Shown: positions 1-8,769 of the stretch, piece by piece | How positions within the stretch are numbered: position 1 is the stretch's first letter | Layout of the letters: every line of letters begins with the position of its first letter | Assembly (NCBI RefSeq): GCF_009936235.1 | Contig: NZ_AP022314.1 | Location: 3,782,001 to 3,846,000, forward strand | Origin: Mycobacterium xenopi | GTDB taxonomy: Bacteria; Actinomycetota; Actinomycetes; Mycobacteriales; Mycobacteriaceae | Direction of reading: 5' to 3' | DNA: 64,000 bases | Made by a program: the position numbers and the translations under genes | Notes under the pieces: model-generated | What the model saw: the letters and a program-made list of their open reading frames with translations, nothing else | Database searches by the model: none | Told to the model about the DNA's origin: nothing

Positions 1-101
1 AGCTGTTGGCCGACAACGGATTACCGGTGCCGCCACGCGTCAACAGCGAAACCGAAAACTACTACTGCACCGCGGTGTTGCACACTGATGCCAAACAGTA
101 A
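1..101 (+). CDS. 3' end of an unidentified gene, cut by window edge
   Basis: An open frame enters from the left edge (codons in phase with base 3) and stops with TAA at 99-101. It encodes about 32 residues, starting LLADNGLPVPPR and ending TDAKQ. It overlaps the start of the CoA-transferase gene at 88 by 14 bases, which suggests a shared operon on the plus strand. The tail is too short for a family call. Codon use is GC-rich at third positions like its neighbours. It could be the end of another acyl-CoA pathway gene, but that is a guess from context. Confidence 0.4.
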   Translation, partial: LLADNGLPVPPRVNSETENYYCTAVLHTDAKQ

Positions 102-1272
102 CGGCCCCAAGCCACTTGACGGGTTTCGGGTGCTCGACTTCACCCAAAACGTCGCTGGTCCGCTGGCGGGACAGGTTTTGGCCGACCTCGGCGCCGAAGT
201 CATCAAGGTCGAGGCGCCCGACGGTGAGGCAGGACGGCACCTCACCTCCGTCCTTCCCGGGCGCCCACCGCTGGCCACTTATTTTCTGCCCAACAACCGC
301 GGCAAAAAATCAGTAATGGTGGACCTAGCGTCCGACGAAGCCAAACGACAGATACTTCGGCTCGTCGATACTGCGGATGTGCTGCTCGAGGCGTTTCGCC
401 CCGGCGTGATGGAAAGACTTGGACTCGGGCCCGACGAATTGCGTTCGCGCAACCCGAAACTCATCTATGCGCGGCTAACCGCCTATGGCGATAACGGCCC
501 TAATGGCGACAGGCCGGGCATCGACCTGATGATTCAGGCGGAGGCCGGCATGACCTCGGGTATGCGCACACCGGACGGTAAGCCGCAGCTCATCCCGTTC
601 CAGCTGGTCGACAATGCCAGCGGTCACGTGCTGGCCCAGGCGGTGCTCGCCGCGCTGCTCAACCGCGAGCGGCATGGGGTGGCCGACATCGTGCGGGTCG
701 CGATGTACGACGTGGCGGTGGGCCTTCAGGCCAACCAGTTGATCGTGCACCTGAACCGACCTTCAGGCGACCGCCCGAAGACGAACACCAAGGGGCGCAA
801 AACAGTTGGCTTCGCCGCCCAACCATCGGACGCGTTCCGCACGGCCGACGGGTACGTCGTCATCAGCGCGTACGTTCCAAAGCATTGGGAGCTGTTGTGC
901 CGAACGATCGGTCGCCCAGACTTGCTCGAAGACCCGCGGTTCGCCGACCAGCGGTTGCGGGCGATCAACTACGCCGAGCTGGTCGACGAGCTCGAATCGA
1001 CCCTGACCACCAAGACGGCAGCAGAATGGGTTGAGCTGTTGCGCGGCAAAGGCTTAATGGCGTGTCTGGCGCACACCTGGAAGCAGGTCGTCGACACCCC
1101 GCTGTTCGCCGAGAACGAATTAGCTCTTCGCGTCGGCACCGGCGAAAACGCGGTCACGCTGATCCGCACACCTGCGCGCTACTCGACGTTCACCGCTGCT
1201 GCCACCGACCCGCCACCAGCGCCGGGCGAACACAACGATGAATTGCTGACGGGCCCAGGCTCAACGCAATAG
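88..1272 (+). CDS. CaiB/BaiF family CoA-transferase (Rv3272-like)
   Basis: Predicted family III CoA-transferase, 394 residues, which would move CoA between carboxylic acids in the cytoplasm; the substrate is not known. The N-terminus (GFRVLDFTQNVAGPLAGQ) and the stretch LADLGAEVIKVEAP are the classic CaiB/BaiF nucleotide-binding half. Asp175 in the QLVDNASG segment sits where the family's catalytic aspartate lies. Length is normal. ATG at 88 begins just upstream of the conserved domain and overlaps the preceding frame by 14 bases; no strong Shine-Dalgarno is visible. Its 3' end overlaps convergent fadE25 by 12 bases. In M. tuberculosis the next gene is Rv3273 (carbonic anhydrase/SulP); here it is absent and the CoA-transferase abuts fadE25. 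Confidence 0.88.
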   Translation: MPNSNGPKPLDGFRVLDFTQNVAGPLAGQVLADLGAEVIKVEAPDGEAGRHLTSVLPGRPPLATYFLPNNRGKKSVMVDLASDEAKRQILRLVDTADVLLEAFRPGVMERLGLGPDELRSRNPKLIYARLTAYGDNGPNGDRPGIDLMIQAEAGMTSGMRTPDGKPQLIPFQLVDNASGHVLAQAVLAALLNRERHGVADIVRVAMYDVAVGLQANQLIVHLNRPSGDRPKTNTKGRKTVGFAAQPSDAFRTADGYVVISAYVPKHWELLCRTIGRPDLLEDPRFADQRLRAINYAELVDELESTLTTKTAAEWVELLRGKGLMACLAHTWKQVVDTPLFAENELALRVGTGENAVTLIRTPARYSTFTAAATDPPPAPGEHNDELLTGPGSTQ

Positions 1273-2430
1273 GTGCCGCGCCATCACCACGCGCTGAATC
1301 TGGTTGGTGCCCTCGTAGATCTGGGTGATCTTGGCGTCGCGCATCATCCGCTCGACCGGGAAGTCGCGGGTGTAGCCGTAGCCGCCGAACAGCTGCACGG
1401 CATCGGTAGTGACTTGCATGGCCACATCGGAAGCGAAGCATTTGGAGGCCGCAGAGATGAAACCCAGGCCGGTCTCACCACGTTCGGCGCGGGCCGCCGC
1501 GGAGTAGACCATCAGCCGCGCGGCCTCGAGTTTCATCGCCATGTCGGCGAGCATGAACTGCACCCCCTGGAAGTCGCTGATCGGCCTGCCGAACTGGTGT
1601 CGCTCCTTGGTGTAGGCGATCGCGGCGTCCACCGCGCCTTGCGCAATGCCCACGGCCTGCGCGCCGATCGTCGGGCGGGTGTGGTCCAGTGTGGCCAGCG
1701 CGGTCTTGAATCCGGTGCCGGGCTCGCCGATGATCCGATCACCCGGGATGCGGCAGTTCTCGAAGTACAGCTCGGTGGTCGGCGAACCCTTGATACCCAG
1801 CTTGCGTTCCTTGGGTCCCACCGAGAAACCCTCGTCGTCGCGGTGCACCATGAACGCCGAGATCCCGTTGGCGTCCAAGTCGGGATCGGTCACCGCCATC
1901 ACCGTGTACCAGGTCGACTTGCCGCCGTTGGTGATCCAGGCTTTCGAGCCGTTGAGCACCCAGTAATCTCCGTCGGCCTTGGCACGGGTCCGCATCGACA
2001 CCGCGTCGCTGCCTGAACCCCGTTCGGAGAGCGCATAGGAAGCCAGCGCCTCACCTGAGGCCACCGACGGCAACACCTGCTGCTTCAATTCGTCCGACCC
2101 GCTCAGCAGCAGGCCCATCGTCCCCAGCTTGTTCACCGCCGGAATCAGCGACGACGACGCACACACCCGGGCCACTTCCTCGATCACGATGCAGGTGGCC
2201 ACCGCGTCCGCGCCCTGTCCGCCGTACTGCTCGGGCACGTGCACCGCGTTGAAGCCCGACGCAGTCAACGCAGCCAGCGCCTCCTCGGGGAATCGCGACT
2301 GCTCGTCCACGTCGGCGGCGTAAGGGGCGATCTCCTTTTCCGCCAGGGCGCGGATCGCCGTCCGCAGTTCCCGGTGCTCCTCGGGCAATTCGAACAGGTC
2401 AAACGACGGGTTTCCGGTCCAGCGAGCCAT
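1261..2430 (-). CDS. fadE25: acyl-CoA dehydrogenase FadE25
   Basis: FAD-dependent acyl-CoA dehydrogenase, 389 residues, for the first oxidation step of beta-oxidation or branched-chain acyl-CoA catabolism. Visible features are the N-terminal helical domain, the flavin-contact stretch ALSERGSGSDA near residue 140, the WITNGG strand, and the C-terminal catalytic-base motif IYEGTNQIQR with Glu at about 373. This is the IYEGTNQ position used by short and medium-chain enzymes. Length is standard. It is followed at 13 bases by purE on the opposite side of its start, with purK-purE-fadE25 order on the minus strand as in M. tuberculosis (Rv3274c). Exact chain-length preference cannot be read from sequence. 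Confidence 0.93.
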   Translation of the reverse strand: MARWTGNPSFDLFELPEEHRELRTAIRALAEKEIAPYAADVDEQSRFPEEALAALTASGFNAVHVPEQYGGQGADAVATCIVIEEVARVCASSSLIPAVNKLGTMGLLLSGSDELKQQVLPSVASGEALASYALSERGSGSDAVSMRTRAKADGDYWVLNGSKAWITNGGKSTWYTVMAVTDPDLDANGISAFMVHRDDEGFSVGPKERKLGIKGSPTTELYFENCRIPGDRIIGEPGTGFKTALATLDHTRPTIGAQAVGIAQGAVDAAIAYTKERHQFGRPISDFQGVQFMLADMAMKLEAARLMVYSAAARAERGETGLGFISAASKCFASDVAMQVTTDAVQLFGGYGYTRDFPVERMMRDAKITQIYEGTNQIQRVVMARHLLR

Positions 2431-2443
2431 CTTCTACTCCTTG

Positions 2444-2959
2444 CTACTGGCCGGTAACTTTACCGTGCCGGCTTTTCAGGTCGGCATCCTTGGCTCGCAC
2501 GCTCGCCGCCAACTGCTCCTGAAAGGCCACGATCCGCGACCGCAACGCGACATCGGACGATCCCAGAATCCGCACGGCCAGCAGACCCGCGTTGCGGGCA
2601 CCACCGATCGACACCGTGGCCACCGGAACCCCGGCGGGCATCTGCACGATCGACAGCAGCGAATCGAGGCCGTCCAGCCGGGCCAGCGGCACCGGAACCC
2701 CGATCACGGGCAGCGGTGTCGCCGAGGCCACCATTCCCGGTAGGTGGGCGGCGCCGCCCGCGCCGGCGATGATCACCTCGATGCCGCGCTCGGCGGCCCC
2801 ACGCGCGTAGTCGAGCATCAGCGCCGGCGTGCGGTGCGCCGATACCACGCCGACCTCGAACGGGACATCGAACTCGGCGAGCGCAGCGGCGGCGTCCTGC
2901 ATCACCGCCCAATCGCTGTCGCTGCCCATGATCACCCCGACGCGGGCCTTGCTAGCCAT
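2444..2959 (-). CDS. purE: N5-carboxyaminoimidazole ribonucleotide mutase PurE
   Basis: Class I PurE, 171 residues, converts N5-CAIR to CAIR in de novo purine synthesis, working with PurK. The signature GSDSDW lies at residues 12-17, the catalytic histidine in SAHRTP at His42, and the glycine-rich GAGGAAHLPGMVA loop near residue 72. The ATG at 2959 is chosen because it starts just before the conserved first strand and overlaps the purK stop codon by 8 bases (ATGGCTAG), a usual coupled arrangement. The open frame continues upstream but that part is antisense to nothing conserved and lies in purK. Confidence 0.95.
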   Translation of the reverse strand: MASKARVGVIMGSDSDWAVMQDAAAALAEFDVPFEVGVVSAHRTPALMLDYARGAAERGIEVIIAGAGGAAHLPGMVASATPLPVIGVPVPLARLDGLDSLLSIVQMPAGVPVATVSIGGARNAGLLAVRILGSSDVALRSRIVAFQEQLAASVRAKDADLKSRHGKVTGQ

Positions 2960-4181
2960 GTGGCTCCCATCCATCGTCGTCGGCGCGCCACTGACCGTGT
3001 GACAACCAGTGTGCGGCCAGCGCGGCGCGCTCACGCAGTTTCGCCACCTCGGCTTCGTCGGAGCCAAGGAAGTTGACATGCCCGATCTTGCGGCCTGGCC
3101 GCTCTCCCTTGCCGTAGAGGTGAACCCGGGCTTCCGGCATCCGCGCAAACAGGTGATGCAGCCGCTCGTCGACCGTCATCGTCGGCGTGTGTGCGGCGCC
3201 CAGCACGTTAGCCATCACCGTCACCGGCACGGTGGCGCCGGTGTCGCCGAGCGGATAGTCCAGCACCGCGCGCAGATGCTGCTCGAACTGGCTGGTGCGA
3301 GCCCCGTCCATGGTCCAGTGCCCGGAGTTGTGCGGGCGCATCGCCAGCTCGTTGACCAGCAACCGGCCATCGGTCGTTTCGAACAGCTCGACCGCCAGCA
3401 CCCCGACGACACCGAGCTCGGCCGCCAGCCGCAGCGCCAGCTGCTGGGCCTCGACGCCGACGTCGTCGTCAAGCCCCGGCGCCGGCGCGATCACCTCCAT
3501 GCAAATGCCGTCGCGCTGCACGGTCTGCACCACCGGCCACGCCGCGCCCTGGCCGAACGGCGAGCGCGCCACCAGCGCGGCGAGCTCGCGGCGCAGCTCG
3601 ACCCGCTCTTCGACCAGCACCGGCACCCCGGCAGCCAAAAAGCCCCACGCGGCCTCTCGGGCCTGAGCCACGTCGTGGGCCATCCGCACCCCGCGGCCGT
3701 CATACCCGCCGCGGACCGCTTTGACCACGACCGGGCCGCCGACGCGACCGGCGAACTCGTCGACGCTGTCCAGCTCGGCGACGCGGCTGACACCTGCGAA
3801 CCGCGGCACCGGCGCATCCAGCGCGGTCAGCCGCTCACGCATGACGAGCTTGTCCTGCGCGTGTGCCAGGGCCTGCGGCGGCGGCGCGACGTTGACGCCC
3901 TCGGCGACCAGTTTCTCCAGCAGCTCGTTGGGGACGTGCTCGTGGTCGAAGGTCAAAACGTCCGCGCCCGCGGCCACCCGGCGCAGGTCGTCGAGGTCGG
4001 TGTGGGAGCCGACGACCACGTCCGGGGTGACCTGCGCAGCGGGATCGTCGGGCGCGGCGGCCAGCACCCGCAGGGTCTGGCCCAGGGCGATCGCGGCCTG
4101 ATGGGTCATTCGGGCCAGCTGACCGCCTCCGACCATGGCGACCAGCGGTGCTGCGATGGGCGTACCGGGCACGCCAATCAT
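2952..4181 (-). CDS. purK: N5-carboxyaminoimidazole ribonucleotide synthetase PurK
   Basis: ATP-grasp enzyme, 409 residues, carboxylates AIR with ATP and bicarbonate to give N5-CAIR, the substrate of PurE. The N-terminal GGGQLARM motif of the biotin-carboxylase-like fold and the ATP-grasp segments VVVKAVRGGYDGRG and VLVEERVELRRELA are clear. The active-site stretch ends with NELAMRPHNSGHWT. Length fits the family. It is the first gene of the minus-strand purK-purE pair and starts 87 bases from the divergent GtrA-family gene, so the two probably share a promoter region. Confidence 0.95.
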   Translation of the reverse strand: MIGVPGTPIAAPLVAMVGGGQLARMTHQAAIALGQTLRVLAAAPDDPAAQVTPDVVVGSHTDLDDLRRVAAGADVLTFDHEHVPNELLEKLVAEGVNVAPPPQALAHAQDKLVMRERLTALDAPVPRFAGVSRVAELDSVDEFAGRVGGPVVVKAVRGGYDGRGVRMAHDVAQAREAAWGFLAAGVPVLVEERVELRRELAALVARSPFGQGAAWPVVQTVQRDGICMEVIAPAPGLDDDVGVEAQQLALRLAAELGVVGVLAVELFETTDGRLLVNELAMRPHNSGHWTMDGARTSQFEQHLRAVLDYPLGDTGATVPVTVMANVLGAAHTPTMTVDERLHHLFARMPEARVHLYGKGERPGRKIGHVNFLGSDEAEVAKLRERAALAAHWLSHGQWRADDDGWEPHG

Positions 4182-4268
4182 GGTGTCACGACCGGCCGAG
4201 CGCGGTGTTTAGCGGCGCTGACACGGTCGCGGCGCGGCGGCGGCACGTAATACGTAGACTGCGACACT

Positions 4269-4928
4269 GTGTCCTTTGCCGATGCCACGATCGTGCGGTT
4301 GCCGCGGCTGGTCCGGTCCTACGTCGAACGCCATCACGAACTGATCAAGTTCGTCATCGTCGGGGCCACCACGTTCGTCATCGACTCGGCGATCTTTTAC
4401 ACGCTGAAGCTGACCATCCTGGAGCCCAAGCCGGTGACCGCCAAGGTCATCGCGGGCATCGTCGCGGTCATCGCGTCCTACATCCTGAACCGCGAGTGGA
4501 GCTTCCGGCACCGCGGCGGCCGTGAACGCCACCACGAGGCGCTGCTGTTCTTCGCATTCAGCGGCGTGGGGGTGCTGCTGTCCATGGCGCCGCTGTGGTT
4601 CTCCAGCTACATCCTGCAGCTGCGGGTGCCACACGTGTCGCTGACCGTGGAAAACATCGCCGACTTCATCTCGGCCTACATCATCGGCAACCTGCTGCAG
4701 ATGGCGTTCCGGTTCTGGGCATTTCGCCGGTGGGTGTTCCCCGACGAGTTCGGCCGCATCCCGGAGGGCGCGCTGGAATCGGCGCTGACCGCCGGCGGCA
4801 TCGCCGAGGTCTTCGAAGACAACCTCGAAGAGGGTGGCACGGTCACCCTGCTGCGGGCGTGGCGGTCGCGTCGCAGCCGGTTCGCTCAGCTGGGCGACTC
4901 GGGTTCGAGCGTGTCGAAAACTTCGTGA
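4269..4928 (+). CDS. GtrA-family membrane protein (Rv3277-like)
   Basis: Membrane protein of 219 residues. Four hydrophobic segments (about residues 26-45, 60-78, 95-115 and 130-150) form a GtrA/DPMS domain, followed by an 80-residue soluble tail. GtrA proteins are linked to translocation or use of lipid-linked sugars for cell-wall or envelope polysaccharides. The motif FVIVGATTFVIDSAIFY is the typical first GtrA helix and YILNREWSFR the second signature. GTG at 4269 is taken because it precedes the first helix at the usual distance. Its 3' end overlaps the convergent PH-domain gene by 43 bases. The substrate cannot be inferred. Confidence 0.85.
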   Translation: MSFADATIVRLPRLVRSYVERHHELIKFVIVGATTFVIDSAIFYTLKLTILEPKPVTAKVIAGIVAVIASYILNREWSFRHRGGRERHHEALLFFAFSGVGVLLSMAPLWFSSYILQLRVPHVSLTVENIADFISAYIIGNLLQMAFRFWAFRRWVFPDEFGRIPEGALESALTAGGIAEVFEDNLEEGGTVTLLRAWRSRRSRFAQLGDSGSSVSKTS

Positions 4929-5401
4929 TAGAGCAGTGCGTGCACCTGCCGCACGCGCGGAATGTCGTAGAACTCCAACGAATCTTGTGACGCCGACTCG
5001 ATGATCAGCGTGCCCGCGGGCAGCATCCGGTCGACGATTCCCTGCCGGAATTCCACATGAAAGATCCGGGCCAGTGGGATGTCGATTCCGCTGCCCGACA
5101 ACACTCCGTGCCGAAACATCACTCGACGGTCGGTGATGACGAAATGCGTTGTCAGCCAAGCCAAGAACGGCCATACCGTGAGCCAGCCGACCAGCACCAG
5201 CCAGATCGTCCAGATGACCCCGAAGATGACGTTCTTGGCGTTCGGGTCCCAAGGTCTGGTGTTGACGAATCCGGCGACGAAGGATGCCAGCCCGCTCGCC
5301 AGGATGAGCACGGTGACCGCCCCAACGAGACGCTTCCAGTGGGGATGGCGGTGCAGAACCACCTGCTCGCCGTCGGCCAGCACGTTGTCGGGGTAGCGCA
5401 T
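4886..5401 (-). CDS. bacterial PH-domain (bPH2) membrane protein (Rv3278c-like)
   Basis: Protein of 171 residues. Two membrane segments at about 27-47 and 63-85 are followed by a bPH2/DUF304 domain (THFVITDRRVMFRHGV, then a beta-rich half). Members of this family are membrane anchored with an exposed PH-like fold; their ligand is unknown. The start ATG overlaps the birA stop codon (TGATG), so it is probably translated with birA. The 3' end overlaps the GtrA-family gene by 43 bases on the other strand. Order and size match Rv3278c. Confidence 0.85.
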   Translation of the reverse strand: MRYPDNVLADGEQVVLHRHPHWKRLVGAVTVLILASGLASFVAGFVNTRPWDPNAKNVIFGVIWTIWLVLVGWLTVWPFLAWLTTHFVITDRRVMFRHGVLSGSGIDIPLARIFHVEFRQGIVDRMLPAGTLIIESASQDSLEFYDIPRVRQVHALLYHEVFDTLEPESPS

Positions 5402-6216
5402 CAGTGCGCGGCCCGCAGGTGGGTGATGTCGCCGGCCGAGATCGACACCGTCTGAGCGCCGGTGTCCACCTGCAGCCGGCCCATGTCGTCGACGCCCCGG
5501 GCGGTGCCGACCACTTCCCGGTCACCGGGCATCGTGGCCTGCACGCGCCGGCCCAGCGTCAGGCTGTGCCGCTGGTAGTCGGCGATCAGCGCCGGGTCGG
5601 CCCCGGCCGCGGTGCGCCAGGCTTCGACGCGAGTGGCAAGTTCCCGAAGTATACTGTGCGCCAACGTATTTCGGTCGGTCATCGAGGAACCCAGCATCAG
5701 CACCGACGTCGCCGCCGGGTCCGGCGCTTCCTCGGCGGTCAACGTCACGTTCAGCCCCAGCCCGATCACGATCACCGGCGCCGGGGCCGCGACTTCGGTC
5801 AGGATCCCGGCCAGCTTGCCGTCGTTCACCAGCACGTCGTTCGGCCATTTCAGGCCAGCTGTCACGCCGGCCACCGCGGCCAGCGCGTCGATCACCGCCA
5901 CCCCGGTCGCCAACGGCAGCCAGCCCCACGCCGAACGGGCCACCGACGCCCCGTTCACCCCGACCGACATCGCGATCTGCGCGCGGGGTGGCGCCGACCA
6001 GTGCCGGCCATGACGACCGCGCCCGGCGTTTTGGTATTCGGCCAGCAACACATACCCGTCGATGTCCTCGCCGACCGCCGCGCGGGCGAGCAGATCGGCG
6101 TTGGTGGAGCCGGTTTCCTCGACGACATCGAGTCGACGCCACGGCAATCCGGGCCCGACCAGCCCGTCGCGCAGCACCGCCGCATCCAGCGGCGGCCTGA
6201 GCAGGTCATGCTCCAT
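5401..6216 (-). CDS. birA: biotin--[acetyl-CoA-carboxylase] ligase BirA
   Basis: Biotin protein ligase of about 271 residues. It makes biotinyl-AMP and attaches biotin to a lysine of biotin carboxyl carrier domains, here most likely that of accA3. The ligase signature AGRGRHGRHW is near residue 69, preceded by GSTNADL, with KWPNDVLV in the centre. There is no N-terminal helix-turn-helix, so it is a ligase only, not a repressor. The frame opens with TTG at 6225; ATG at 6216 is preferred because it lies directly before the LRPPLD start typical of mycobacterial BirA. It is divergent from accD5 with only 38 bases between them. Confidence 0.93.
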   Translation of the reverse strand: MEHDLLRPPLDAAVLRDGLVGPGLPWRRLDVVEETGSTNADLLARAAVGEDIDGYVLLAEYQNAGRGRHGRHWSAPPRAQIAMSVGVNGASVARSAWGWLPLATGVAVIDALAAVAGVTAGLKWPNDVLVNDGKLAGILTEVAAPAPVIVIGLGLNVTLTAEEAPDPAATSVLMLGSSMTDRNTLAHSILRELATRVEAWRTAAGADPALIADYQRHSLTLGRRVQATMPGDREVVGTARGVDDMGRLQVDTGAQTVSISAGDITHLRAAH

Positions 6217-6254
6217 CGCAGCCAAGCCTAAGCCAGCCGCTAAGCTCGACAGCC

Positions 6255-7895
6255 ATGACGAGCGTTACCGATCACCACGCCGAACCCGCCGCCGAGCACA
6301 CGGTCGACATCCATACCACCGCGGGCAAGCTGGCGGAGTTGCGCAAGCGCCTGGAGGAGACGCTGCACCCGGTCGGTGTCGAGGCCGTGGACAAGGTGCA
6401 CGCTAAGGGCAAGCTGACCGCCCGTGAGCGCATCTACGCGCTGCTGGACGAGGGATCGTTCGTGGAGTTGGACGCCCTGGCCCGGCACCGCAGCAGCAAC
6501 TTCGGGCTGGACGCCAAGCGCCCGCTCGGCGACGGTGTGGTCACCGGCTACGGCACGATCGACGGCCGCGACGTGTGCATCTTCAGCCAGGACGCCACCG
6601 TGTTCGGCGGCAGCCTCGGCGAGGTGTACGGCGAAAAGATCGTCAAGGTGCAAAACCTGGCGATCAAGACCGGGCGCCCGCTGATCGGCATCAACGACGG
6701 CGCCGGGGCGCGCATCCAGGAGGGTGTGGTCTCGCTGGGCCTGTACAGCCGGATTTTTTACAACAACATCATGGCCTCGGGCGCCATCCCGCAGATCTCG
6801 CTGATCATGGGGGCCGCCGCCGGCGGGCACGTGTACTCTCCTGCCCTGACCGATTTCGTGGTGATGGTCGACCAGACCAGCCAGATGTTCATCACCGGCC
6901 CGGACGTGATCAAGACGGTCACCGGCGAGGACGTCACGATGGAGGAGCTCGGCGGCGCCCACACCCACATGGCCAAGTCCGGCACCTTGCACTATGTCGC
7001 CTCCGGTGAGCAGGACGCGTTCGACTGGGTTCGTGAGCTGCTGAGCTACCTGCCGCCCAACAACTACGCCGATCCCCCGCGCTATTCGGTGCCGGTTCCC
7101 GAGGGTGCCATCGAGGACAACCTCACCGCCGAGGACCTCGAGCTGGACACGCTGATTCCCGACTCGCCGAACCAGCCCTACGACATGCACGAGGTGATCA
7201 CCCGCATCCTCGACGAGGACGAGTTCCTGGAAATACAAGCGGGATACGCGCAGAACATCGTCGTGGGCTTTGGTCGCATCGAGGGCCGTCCCGTCGGCAT
7301 CGTCGCCAACCAGCCCACACATTTCGCCGGCTGCCTGGACATCAACGCCTCGGAGAAGGCGGCCCGCTTCATTCGGACCTGCGATTGCTTCAACATCCCG
7401 ATCGTGATGCTGGTCGACGTGCCGGGCTTCCTGCCGGGCACCGACCAGGAATACAACGGCATCATCCGCCGCGGCGCCAAGCTGCTCTACGCCTACGGTG
7501 AGGCCACCGTCCCCAAGGTCACCGTGATCACTCGCAAGGCCTACGGCGGTGCGTATTGCGTGATGGGGTCCAAGGACATGGGCGCCGACGTCGCCGTGGC
7601 CTGGCCGACGGCTCAGATCGCGGTGATGGGGGCCTCCGGCGCGGTCGGATTCGTCTACCGGCAAAAGCTCGCCGAGGCGGCGAAAAAGGGCGAGGACGTC
7701 GACGCGCTGCGCCTGCAGCTGCAGCAGGACTACGAGGACACTTTGGTCAACCCCTACATCGCCGCCGAACGCGGCTACGTCGACGCGGTGATCCCGCCGT
7801 CGCACACCCGCGGCTACATCGCGACCGCCCTGCGGCTACTGGAACGCAAGATCGCCCAGCTGCCGCCCAAGAAGCACGGGAACATTCCGCTGTGA
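6255..7895 (+). CDS. accD5: propionyl/acyl-CoA carboxylase beta chain AccD5
   Basis: Carboxyltransferase subunit, 546 residues, transfers CO2 from carboxybiotin on AccA3 to propionyl-CoA and gives methylmalonyl-CoA for methyl-branched lipids. Two crotonase-like halves are visible: the first has the oxyanion loop GAAAGGHVYSPALTDF (about 187-201), the second VMGSKDMGADVAVAWPTAQ and GASGAVGFVYR. Length is typical. The stop overlaps the accE5 start (GTGA), and the cluster continues with maf, sseA and a SufE-like gene, as in M. tuberculosis. The promoter must lie in the 38-base gap to birA. Confidence 0.96.
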   Translation: MTSVTDHHAEPAAEHTVDIHTTAGKLAELRKRLEETLHPVGVEAVDKVHAKGKLTARERIYALLDEGSFVELDALARHRSSNFGLDAKRPLGDGVVTGYGTIDGRDVCIFSQDATVFGGSLGEVYGEKIVKVQNLAIKTGRPLIGINDGAGARIQEGVVSLGLYSRIFYNNIMASGAIPQISLIMGAAAGGHVYSPALTDFVVMVDQTSQMFITGPDVIKTVTGEDVTMEELGGAHTHMAKSGTLHYVASGEQDAFDWVRELLSYLPPNNYADPPRYSVPVPEGAIEDNLTAEDLELDTLIPDSPNQPYDMHEVITRILDEDEFLEIQAGYAQNIVVGFGRIEGRPVGIVANQPTHFAGCLDINASEKAARFIRTCDCFNIPIVMLVDVPGFLPGTDQEYNGIIRRGAKLLYAYGEATVPKVTVITRKAYGGAYCVMGSKDMGADVAVAWPTAQIAVMGASGAVGFVYRQKLAEAAKKGEDVDALRLQLQQDYEDTLVNPYIAAERGYVDAVIPPSHTRGYIATALRLLERKIAQLPPKKHGNIPL

Positions 7896-8125
7896 GCACC
7901 GAGGCGCACGACGGGCACGAGCCCCACATCGAGATCCTCAAGGGCGAGCCCACCGACGAAGAGCTGGCCGCGCTTATCGCGGTGCTGGGCAGCATAAGTG
8001 GCGGCCGGGCCGAGCCCGCGCAGCCCGAACGCAACATGTGGGGACACCCCGTCGACAAGTTGCGCTACCCGGTCTTCAGCTGGCAACGCGTCACCTTGCT
8101 GGAACGGATTCATATGCGGCGATGA
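7892..8125 (+). CDS. accE5: acyl-CoA carboxylase epsilon subunit AccE5
   Basis: Small epsilon subunit of 77 residues that stabilises the AccA3-AccD5 holoenzyme. The first 20 residues are acidic and histidine-rich. They are followed by the family core IEILKGEPTDEELAALIAVL and a C-terminal WGHPVDKLRYP-WQRVTLL stretch. It is much shorter than the annotated 177-residue Rv3281; only the conserved C-terminal domain is present here. GTG at 7892 overlaps the accD5 stop by 4 bases and its own TGA overlaps the maf ATG, so three genes are translationally linked. Confidence 0.88.
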   Translation: MSTEAHDGHEPHIEILKGEPTDEELAALIAVLGSISGGRAEPAQPERNMWGHPVDKLRYPVFSWQRVTLLERIHMRR

Positions 8126-8760
8126 CCCGCCTGGTGCTCGGGTCAGCCTCGCCGGGCCGGCTCAAGGTGTTGCGCCAGGCCGGCGTCGAGCCACTGGTCC
8201 GCGTATCTGGTGTCGACGAGGATGCGGTCACCGCCGAACTCGGCCCGAACGCCGCACCGGCACAAGTCGTCTGCGCGCTGGCCCGTGCCAAAGCCGAGCA
8301 GGTCGCCGACGGTCTGCACCGCGCAGTCGCCGCGGATTGCGTTGTGATCGGCTGTGATTCGATGCTGCACGTCGACGGCCGGTTGTGTGGCAAACCCGGC
8401 TCGGCCGACGAGGCGCGCCGACAATGGCAGGCCATCGGCGGGCGCTCCGGGCGGCTCTACACCGGGCACGCGGTTCTGCGGCTGCGCGACGGCGAGCCGG
8501 ACGGGCGGGCCGACGAAGCGGCCACGACCACAGTGCGTTTCGGCGTGCCCACGCCCGCGGAGCTGACCGCCTACGTCGACAGCGGCGAACCGCTGCAGGT
8601 GGCCGGCGGGTTTACCATCGACGGCCTGGGCGGCTGGTTCGTCGACGGGGTCGATGGCGACCCGTCCAACGTGATCGGCTTGAGTTTGCCATTGACTCGT
8701 GGCCTGTTGCAGCGCGTCGGCCTGTCGGTGGCAGCGTTGTGGGCGGCCAATCCGCTGTAG
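8122..8760 (+). CDS. maf: Maf-family nucleotide pyrophosphatase
   Basis: Maf/HAM1-type nucleoside triphosphate pyrophosphatase, 212 residues, thought to remove non-canonical nucleotides (dTTP/UTP or modified bases) and linked to septum control in other bacteria. The N-terminus LVLGSASPGRLKVL holds the SASPxR motif; the catalytic aspartate is in the VIGCDSMLHVDG segment, and KPGSADEARR follows. ATG at 8122 overlaps the accE5 stop codon. Syntenic with Rv3282. The family's substrate varies, so the exact nucleotide is not assigned. Confidence 0.93.
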   Translation: MTRLVLGSASPGRLKVLRQAGVEPLVRVSGVDEDAVTAELGPNAAPAQVVCALARAKAEQVADGLHRAVAADCVVIGCDSMLHVDGRLCGKPGSADEARRQWQAIGGRSGRLYTGHAVLRLRDGEPDGRADEAATTTVRFGVPTPAELTAYVDSGEPLQVAGGFTIDGLGGWFVDGVDGDPSNVIGLSLPLTRGLLQRVGLSVAALWAANPL

Positions 8761-8769
8761 GCTCGAGGT

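Noticed and set aside
3009..4250. 413-codon plus-strand frame antisense to purK
   Set aside because: Shadow frame: purK on the other strand has the conserved ATP-grasp motifs, and this frame is His/Arg/Gln-rich with no family.
6240..7805. 521-codon minus-strand frame opposite accD5
   Set aside because: Antisense shadow of a well-conserved carboxyltransferase gene in high-GC DNA.
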